Source: Dromiciops gliroides (taxonomy: Eukaryota > Chordata > Mammalia > Microbiotheria > Microbiotheriidae). From it: a stretch of DNA of 64,000 bases. The stretch lies in the NCBI RefSeq assembly GCF_019393635.1, contig NC_057866.1, positions 169,489,403-169,553,402 on the forward strand, written 5' to 3'. The translations under genes were made by a program, and so were the position numbers. Below, piece by piece: positions 56,821 through 64,000 of the stretch (the stretch's first letter is position 1; every line of letters starts with the position of its first letter). Below the pieces are notes generated by a model. The model was not told where the DNA came from. It saw only the letters and a program-made list of their open reading frames with translations, and did not search any database.

Positions 56821-57473
56821 CATGGGTAAGCTTTGAAGGGAGTCACCTCATGTGTCCTGTAAATTTTATTTTACGATTCTGTAAACTACTGCCATGATGT
56901 CCTGAAGACTTCCATCATTGGATCAGCATGATTAAGAGAAGGATTCTTATGCCAAAGGCAACCACCCCAGAGAAGTAGTGAGGTAGGGAGGTGATGTTCT
57001 TAGAAGAATGCTTATTTCTGGCAGTGAACGGACACAGGAACTCTAGGTGGCAACAGGGAAAAGAGTGCTAGACAAGGAACCAGGAATTGTGGGGTTTAGT
57101 TTTAGCTCTAGAAGGAAATAGTGCTCTTGACTTTGGGTATGTGATTTCCCTTTTAAGGGCTGAACTGTAACTAGGTGGAGGGGACTGAGACTTTGCTCCA
57201 GGGCACTTGCAGTATTGGTATCACTTTAGCAAGCAGAAAGAACTGATCTTAGCATCTAGTTATCATGAAGAATCCATTCAAATAGGAGGCTGTAAAATAT
57301 CCTGCCTTCTCCCCCATGGAAGCCACACCCCAGCTTCAGTACTCTTATTTCCTCTTAGGTTCAGTACAGCCTTGCATCTTCCTCCAATGCTTGATTTCCC
57401 AGCACTCATTTGGAGTGTTCCAAGGTATTTTGACTCTTCCTGACAGGGTGCTGTCTTAGAATTTCTCCCATCA

Positions 57474-57619
57474 GGGGCACCTAAGTGGCACAGTGAATAA
57501 AGCACCAGCCTTGGATGCAGGAGGACCTGAGTTCCAATCAGGAACAGACACTTAACACTTACTAGCTGTGCCACCCTGGGAAAGTCACTTCATTGCCCCG
57601 AAAAAAAAAAGGGAAAAAA
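57474..57619 (+). mobile_element. Short tRNA-derived SINE (WSINE1-like)
   Basis: Perfect 14 bp duplication AATTTCTCCCATCA at 57460-57473 and 57620-57633. Confidence 0.92.
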
Positions 57620-57639
57620 AATTTCTCCCATCACAGAAC

Positions 57640-59124
57640 CTGGTGTCCAAAGGTCTTTGGTCTCTGCCATCCTTGTCTAAATTTGCTTCAGTAAGTTCAT
57701 TTGAGGAGAGTGTTTGTGTTGTTGCACTGGAATTGTTGCATAAAGCTCTCCTTGGGTCTCCATTTCCACATCTGTAAAATGAGGGCATTGAATTAAGTGA
57801 TCTCAAAGACTTTCCCCTTCAACTCTAAGGAATTCTAAGTTCTCTTCTTGATCCTGTGAAACAGTATTGAAAACAAGATAATCAAAGGGCAACATATGCC
57901 AGTAATCCAACACCATCTGCTATGCCTACAATCCATCTATACAAAGCCCAAGTACTGATTGCACCGCTGAGCAAATGGTAATTAGATTATACCATGAGAG
58001 GACAGAAAGTATGCTTTTGTAGCTCATTTTAAACTTTTAGTAGAAAAAATTTATACAAAAATCTTAATTTTAAAAAATACCATTAAATCATTCTAACTAG
58101 GAAATTATATGAATAGCTAATTCCATCACTCTAGCTTGTTTTATCTACATAAATTTGTCACTGTTAACACAGTGCATAAATTATTTGTTCTCTGTTTACC
58201 ACAAGTAACTGCAGTGTCTAGAAGAAAAATAAAATGAGTTTCCATAAATTAATCTTCAAAGTTTCACATCTATACATGTGTCCTGTCATAAAGAAGAAGC
58301 AAGAAAAGAAAAAAAACAAACAAGATAAAAGAAAATGTACTCTGATCTCTTTGGAAAGAAGTCCAAGGAAGTTTATCACATGAGAGGTTTAACCCAGTGG
58401 TTTAGGCTAGTATCACCCTTGGGCCCATACCAAGAATGGACATGCTTGGTTCGTTTAATCAGAGAAAAGCAACTGGGAAACACTCTTCTTTTTTGGCATT
58501 GACTGATGGCTACTTCCATTCTTTTTTTCTCATTCATCTCCCTAGAGATGATGGTGCCTTTCACTTCTACAGTCATGATTAGGCTCTACAAATGGAGTAA
58601 GATGGCATGAAGGGTCGAAAAGGAAGGGAAATCCAGAAGTGGGTCTTTAGGTGTCAATTATCTTGATGTGAAATGTATTGTCAGAGAGCCACTGGAAGTC
58701 TATTTACCCAAACTACTTGATCTCTACTGTCACGCCAAGCAACGGCAACTCTGCTATGCTCTTGCCTTGTGTATTTTGAAGATAGACCACTTACTAAGAA
58801 TGCTTTAAAATTATTTGCAGGTCACTCTTGTCTATTAGGCCATTTCACCTTCTGAACTCATTTCTATACAGACTGCAAAGTACAAGAGTAGTAGTGGCAG
58901 GTGAAGACAAGGGTTAGGCATTGGGCAGTTTCTCAGTAAGTCTGGGAGTGAGTATATAGGAGAAAATAGGGAGCTATAAAACTCAGATTGAAATGGATCA
59001 TATTCTCTCAGCTATGAAAAGAATCACCCCTGAGGAGTTTGGTTCCAAATGCTTTTTGTTTTTGTTTTTGTTTTTAGTATACTCCTTCTTGCCTAAAAGT
59101 ATCCTGGGGCTCAATGCCAAGGTT
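57640..59124 (-). other. Probable 3' UTR and flank of the DCHS2 terminal exon
   Basis: Largely non-repeat sequence directly downstream (minus strand) of the stop codon at 59127-59125. A minus-strand ATTAAA hexamer lies at 58454-58459, about 670 nt past the stop. The next canonical AATAAA I see is at 56119-56124, about 3 kb past the stop. Which is used cannot be decided from sequence. Confidence 0.35.
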
Positions 59125-61751
59125 TCACAGCCTGACTTCTTCTTCTGCCCTGGGCCCATGGGCTGTCCTGACTAGGCATGTTCCTAACAACCCAGCATCT
59201 GGCAACAGGGGAGACATAGCAGGAGACTGCATGGTCAGCAGGGAGAGAGAAGGAGAAAAACTGGGCGTCATGGCTGCTGGTGGATAGTGAAGATGCTGGT
59301 GAAGGGGAGAACGTGGGTATTTCTTGAATGCTTTCCCTGGTGGCAGACTCGGCATTCGTGGTGGCACTGCCTTGATGCCAGGCTGTGCTACCGATGTGAT
59401 TAAAGGTGGTGGGAAAACAAAAGATTTCTTCCCCTGTGGTAATCCAGGCACCTGCAAATGTTCATCTTTCAGCTTTGCAATATCATTGAAGACAGAAGAA
59501 AGAGGCTGAAATTGGGGCTCCCAGTTGAGGAGGTAATCCCAGTCATAGCTGCTTCTTGGATCCTTAGTGGGAGCTTCTAAGGTTGTAAGAGAGCCATACC
59601 TTGAGTCCTGATCATTTGACATAAAGATATAATCTCTCCCACTGTCTTCCATGAGGGTTTTCTCTTTCATTCCCATCTTGTGAAGTGGCTGGGATAGCAC
59701 CTTGTTTTGAGCATAGATGGCATCACACCTTTCTCCTACACCCTCAAAGGTGAAACTGCTCTCTAAGGTTTCTGTGGTTATCACTACATCTGTTTCCCCA
59801 GACAGGCAAGAGAGCTGGTCTGAGTCTCTGGGTACTCCAGAATCTGGCACCCGAGACCCTCGGTCACTCAGAACAGAGCCAGAACCCTTCCGGCATGGGT
59901 GTTCATTGATCCTCTTGATCTCCTCATCCTCAGCGGTATCTCCTTCCACTGAGCAGTGGCCACTCGAGTCTGAATGTCTACATGGATTCACCATATCTTT
60001 TTTCTCTCTCATATCTACTAAATTCAACCACTCAGACACGGAGCCCATCGGAAGAATGCTGTTGCCCCCATCCTGAGCTTTCTGGGAGTCCTTGAGGATG
60101 CTGGGATCACTAGCCAGGCTCAGATTACTAGGTGAGGATGAGGATACCTTTTTTTCTCCACAGGAGTTCACTGTGTCTTTTCTTTTATATCTTACAATCA
60201 GGGCAACAAGGCTGATGACCAAGAGCAAAAATATGATGATGGAGGCTGTGAGGCTGATTGAAAGGCTGTTAGCAGATAGTATGTAGTGATCTCCTTGAGG
60301 GAAAGAGGACATATTTACAAAGATGGTACAGGAAGAAGACTTAGAGTCCATCTTGGGACTGTGTGCTATGACCTTCATTTCAACAATGCCATCTTTCATA
60401 ATGTTGCTTCCCTTAAAGGGAGGTTCTCCAATCCAATAGATATCTCCATTGGTTTTATTAATGGAAAAGAATGTTGATGAAGTTGCAAGGGTATAAAGCA
60501 CAAGTCCATCAACTCCAGCATCAGCATCGGATGCTTCTACTTTGCCAATAACCTGTCTTGTGTGATGAATCTCTGGAAGACTAAAGCAATACTGGCCTTG
60601 TGTGAAAATAGGGTCATATTCATCAATTCCTTCAACATCCACTTGGACCATCAGAGTGGCTTTGGCTTCACCTTTATCTTCTGCCTGAACAATGAAGCAG
60701 TGTTTAGTTTCAGTTTCATAGTCTAGGATTTGCTTGGCATAGATATCCCCTGTTAATGGGTCAATAAAGAACAGGTCATGATCACGAGAGATTCCATGAT
60801 TCATCAGACAGGATGACGGAATGGAATATGTCAGCTGCCCATAAGGACCAGCGTCAAAATCCAAGGCATGCACTGTACACATAATAGAAAAATTAGGCAG
60901 ATTTTCAGGGACAACACAGTTCAAACTTGAGAAAACAAACAGTGGGGCATGGTCATTGTCATCCAGGACACTGATAGACACCACTGAAAAGGCAAAATTA
61001 TTTGTTCCTCTATTTGAGGCTTGGACAGTTAAAGTGAACATCAATGTGTCCTCGTAATCCAAGGGTTTAATCAAATCTATTACTCCAGTTTCCCCGTCTA
61101 CTTGGAAATGTCCTTTCTCATTTCCTGAGATGATAGTGTAGGTGACTTCAGAATTGGCTCCAGTGTCATGGTCTTTTGCTGAGACCACAATAATCTCACT
61201 ACCAACAGGTAGACTTTCCTTGACATGGGCATGGTATTCTGGAGAGCTGAATATTGGTGCATTATCATTGGCATCCAGCACATCTATTAATATGGTGGCT
61301 GTAGAATTCAATGGGGGGTGACCATGATCAGAAGCTAGAATGATAAGTTCATGAGAGGCCATAGTTTCTCTGTCTAGAGGGTGACTCAGCACAAGTTGAC
61401 CAATGTGCTTGTAAGGGGATCCTGAGGGAATTACATGAGTTTCCACATGGAAAGTGTTCTGCAAATTACCACTGATGAGAGAATACTCAACATGTGTGTT
61501 TTCATGGGTCCAGTCATGGTCAATAGCTGACAATGTGAGCAGGGTGGTCCCAATGACTGTATCTTCACTAACAGTGATGTTATAGTACTCAGTGCTGAAA
61601 TGAGGGGCATGGTTGTTCACATCTTGAATTTCTATTTCCACCAAAGTAATGGCTGTCAAACTAGGGATTCCACCATCTTTAGCTTCCACAAGAAGTTGAA
61701 TTGTTGATGTTTTGTTCAGAAGCATCACAGGTTTGACCGTAAATATAGAGC
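59125..61751 (-). CDS. DCHS2: Dachsous-type cadherin, terminal coding exon (DCHS2)
   Basis: The exon opens with the last two bases of a split codon (phase 1 intron), then gives 874 residues to a TGA at 59127-59125. Numbering from the first full codon: cadherin repeats end at DVNNHAP (43-49), DANDNAP (159-165) and DDNDHAP (263-269). The next linker, GIDEYDP (374-380), is degenerate, and a last membrane-proximal repeat runs to about 482. One membrane helix spans about 496-519 with an RYKRK stop-transfer. The 355-residue tail contains YDWDYLLNWEPQFQPLSSVF from 735, related to the catenin-binding block of classical cadherins and conserved in Fat/Dachsous tails, then a proline/serine-rich PSFSPSLS segment. 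Dachsous proteins bind Fat4 between cells in planar polarity and Hippo control. I prefer DCHS2 over DCHS1 because the tail keeps the family blocks but differs from DCHS1 as I remember it. There is no in-frame break. Upstream exons lie outside the window. Confidence 0.85.
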
Positions 61752-61768
61752 CTGAAAAATAAGAACCA
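61752..61768 (-). other. Splice acceptor of the DCHS2 terminal exon
   Basis: The minus strand reads GGTTCTTATTTTTCAG followed by exon base G at 61751. The pyrimidine tract and AG (61753-61752) join an open cadherin frame, while upstream sequence in that frame is not cadherin-like. Confidence 0.85.
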
Positions 61769-62090
61769 TTGCCATGATTTCTATGAGTTTAGATTTATTC
61801 ATTCGATGCAAATATTTACTGAGAAAGAATTATATGTACAGAACCATGCTAGATACTATTTTATTTACCATTAACCACTTGTAAAAGCATAGGACTAATT
61901 GTGGCTCAATTCTTATTAGATTTTTTTAAAGCATATAAGTTAGATTCATTATATGTGCACATTTGCATGTAAAAGTCTGATTATATATGTATGTATATAT
62001 ACACACATTTGTATGTATATATACACACATTTGTGTATATGTGTATGTCTGTTTGTATATATGTATATAGGCATGCATCTATGTATATTG
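61769..62090. other. Intron sequence with TA/GT microsatellite
   Basis: A short L2-like reversed 3' end near 61795-61865 (TTCATTCGATGCAAATATTT) and an ATATGTATGT-type simple repeat at 61980-62080. No exon seen. Confidence 0.5.
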
Positions 62091-62343
62091 ACAGCTAGGT
62101 GGCACAACGGATAGAATGCTAGGCATGCAGTCAGGAAGACTCATTTTCCTTAGTTCAAATTTGGCCTCAGACACTTACTAGTTGTGTGACCCCCAAAAGT
62201 CACTTAACCCGGTTTGCCTCAGTTCCCTCATCTACAAAAATGAGCTAGAGAAAGAAATGGCAGACTACTCTGGTGTTTTGCCAAGAAAACCCCAAATGGA
62301 ATCACAAAGAGAAAGACACGATTGAAATGACTGATCAACATTT
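62091..62343 (+). mobile_element. RTE-tailed tRNA SINE
   Basis: ACAGCTAGGTGGCACAACGG head, TTAGTTCAAATTTGGC, GAGAAAGAAATGGCAGACTA, CACAAAGAGAAAGACACGAT and ACTGATCAACA end. A GT/AT microsatellite follows at 62344-62395. Confidence 0.88.
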
Positions 62344-62439
62344 GGTATGTATGTTTGTATATATGTATATGTACGTGTGTGTGTGTGTGTATGTTTCTCT
62401 AGCATAAAATGGGTTTGTACAGAAATGCTACTTTCATGA

Positions 62440-62650
62440 GGGGCAATATGGCATAATAATGTCAAACTAGTAGTTAGACCTGGGTTTGAATTCTGCCTCA
62501 GGTACCACATGGGTCATTATGGGCAAATTATTTAACTTCCCAGTGCCTCAAAGCCTTCTTATGAAAGAAGGAATAACAACATTCTTAAACCTGTGGTAAG
62601 GAGAATGCTTTGTAAGCCTTAAAGTGCTATATACATGTAGGCAGCTTTGG
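62440..62650 (+). mobile_element. MIR-like SINE
   Basis: GGGGCAATATGGCATAATAA, TTGAATTCTGCCTCAGGTAC, GGGCAAATTATTTAACTTCC and TGTAAGCCTTAAAGTGCTAT. Confidence 0.65.
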
Positions 62651-62862
62651 CTGTGGTTATTCTATTTTGTTTAGCTAGTTCCTTCACCCAGCTGGCTAGA
62701 ATTCATTGAAGTACTTCATGAGAAATCTAGGGCATGGGAGTGGGGTGGGGGTGGTCAGTGATATGGAGACTGAAGAACTGTTTAGCTATGTGATTGACCT
62801 TAAGTAAACTATTTCATTTTTCTGGTTCTCAGAACCCTTATTCTATTAAAAGCAAAGGGTTG

Positions 62863-63017
62863 AGGGGGCAGCTAGGTGGCACAGTGGGTAAAGCTCTGGT
62901 CCTGGATTCAGGAAGACCTGAGTTCAAATCCTGCCTCAGACAGTTGACACTTACTAGCTGTGTGACCTGGGCAAGTCACTTATCCCTCATTGCCCCACCA
63001 AAAAAAAAAAAAAAAGA
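62863..63017 (+). mobile_element. Short tRNA-derived SINE (first of a tandem pair)
   Basis: Full copy with a pure A tail. The outer duplication AAAGCAAAGGGTTG (from 62848) recurs as AAAGCAAGGGGTTG (from 63155) only after the second SINE, so one SINE landed in or at the tail of the other. Confidence 0.9.
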
Positions 63018-63024
63018 CTACTTG

Positions 63025-63154
63025 GGGCAGCTAAGTGGCTCAGTGGATAAAGCACCTGACCTGGATTCAGGAGGACATGAGTTCTAATCTGGTCTCAGAC
63101 ACTTGACATTTAGTAGCTGCTTGACCCTCATTGCCCCGCAAAATTTTTTTTAAA
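63025..63154 (+). mobile_element. Short tRNA-derived SINE (second of a tandem pair)
   Basis: GGGGCAGCTAAGTGGCTCAG head. The 3' part lacks the GGGCAAGTCACTT segment (CTGCTTGACCCTCATTGCCC), an internal deletion. Confidence 0.9.
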
Positions 63155-63299
63155 AAAGCAAGGGGTTGGAACTAATGGAGTCTAAGGTCCCTTCTGGCTG
63201 TGAAATAATTTTGTTCTGTGATCTGCTTCTGGATCCTCTGGCATGTTATACAAGCTAGTGAATGGAAGGAAATTCTATGGATAATACTCCTATGCACTT

Positions 63300-63510
63300 A
63301 GGATCATATAGTCATTGATATGGAAATAGCAGGGACCTCAGAGTTCACCCAGTCTGACCCTTTAATTTTACAGATGAGCAAACTGAAGCCCAGGGAGAAA
63401 AAGTGACTTGTTCCAAGGGTACCCAGGTATTAAGCACCAGAGTCCAAATTGGAACCCACATCTTCTGACCCTAGGGCCACAGGACACTTTCCTACCACTG
63501 TACCTACCAC
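63300..63510 (-). mobile_element. MIR-related ancient SINE fragment
   Basis: GCAGGGACCTCAGAGTTCAC, TTACAGATGAGCAAACTGAA, GTGACTTGTTCCAAGGGTAC and TCCTACCACTGTACC. Confidence 0.7.
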
Positions 63511-63811
63511 CAAGGGTAAAAACTTTTCATATTTTTAATAGTTAATTTAAAGCCAAAATTATGGGCACAGGCTAGTTTTGGGGGAGCTAAAAGTCATCTT
63601 GCATAGCTTGGAAAAGGTCTCAGGTCATGCCTGCATATAAAACATGCCAACATGGAAATACTTTGTAAAGACTACAGGAATAGGAACTGTAATGTAAGAA
63701 AATGATGCTAACTTTTGAGGAGGGACAAGATGAAAGGAGATAGAGAACAGAGTAAATGTCATGGGGAGGGAATAGGAGGCAGGGAAATACAGTTAGCAAT
63801 AGTAACTGTGA

Positions 63812-63953
63812 GGGGCAGCTAGGTGGTGCAGTGGATAAAGCACTGGCCCTGGATTCAGGAGTACTTGAGTTCAAATCTGGCCTTAGACACTTACTAGCTG
63901 TGTGACCCTGGACAAGTCACTTAACCCCCATTGCCCTGCTAAAATAAAAAAAA
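63812..63953 (+). mobile_element. Short tRNA-derived SINE (WSINE1-like)
   Basis: Perfect 14 bp duplication AATAGTAACTGTGA at 63798-63811 and 63954-63967. Confidence 0.93.
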
Positions 63954-64000
63954 AATAGTAACTGTGAAAAACTTTTGAAGCAAGTTTTTCTGACAAAGGC

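Noticed and set aside
59324..60477. Plus-strand frames opposite the cadherin exon
   Set aside because: Antisense shadows of the well-supported minus-strand coding exon.
61752..64000. Search for the preceding DCHS2 exon
   Set aside because: No cadherin-like frame with splice sites was found; the region is SINE- and microsatellite-filled intron.
1..64000. CRISPR arrays, operons, bacterial promoters and ribosome-binding sites
   Set aside because: The window is clearly vertebrate; tandem arrays are microsatellites without spacers.

Overview
This is eukaryotic, repeat-dense genomic DNA that looks marsupial. The strongest clue is a roughly 150 bp tRNA-headed SINE (head GGGGCAGCTAGGTGGCACAG, body GTTCAAATC, end CTGGGCAAGTCACTTAA, then an A-rich tail). 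It occurs at least 16 times, many copies with clean 9-17 bp target-site duplications. With it are longer SINEs carrying an RTE/BovB-like tail, and old L2, L3/CR1, MIR-like, L1, hAT and mariner remains. This mix is typical of Australasian marsupials (WSINE1- and MAR1-type families, assigned from memory). The species cannot be fixed from sequence alone.

The only convincing protein-coding sequence is on the minus strand at 59125-61751: the terminal exon of a dachsous-type giant cadherin, best read as DCHS2. It encodes the last cadherin repeats, one membrane helix and the whole cytoplasmic tail. It has a good splice acceptor at its 5' end. Upstream exons would lie beyond base 64000, so bases 1-59124 are its 3' flank. 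In human the region downstream of DCHS2 is a large gene-poor interval toward SFRP2, which fits the absence of other genes here (inference from known synteny).

Layout. 1-5000: an LTR-like block, SINEs and LINE fragments. 5420-7350: an L2 with two SINE-type insertions. 7660-8600, 21560-23230 and 35740-36330: long non-repeat stretches that are candidate conserved non-coding DNA. 13030-15000: an antisense LTR-like block beside an L3 split by a MIR. 15745-18015: antisense L2 and L1. 23694-24287: a clear solo LTR. 26845-27026: a small hAT with an 8 bp duplication. 27320-29560: antisense L2s containing a probable retrocopy and two SINEs. 31924-32619: about 139 units of a GGGAA pentanucleotide. 39947-40379: a large AT-rich inverted repeat, with a second hairpin at 40618-40728. 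43690-47165: L1, L3, SINE and a mariner deletion derivative. 48690-49860: a possible antisense reverse-transcriptase remnant. 51307-51797: a SINE whose tail has grown into a long purine microsatellite. 55670-59124: old repeats and probable DCHS2 3' UTR. 59125-61751: DCHS2 exon. 61752-64000: intron filled with SINEs.

I find no new gene system. The most unusual features are structural: the palindromic AT-rich element and the very long GGGAA array. Family names for repeats come from recognised consensus features, not a database search.
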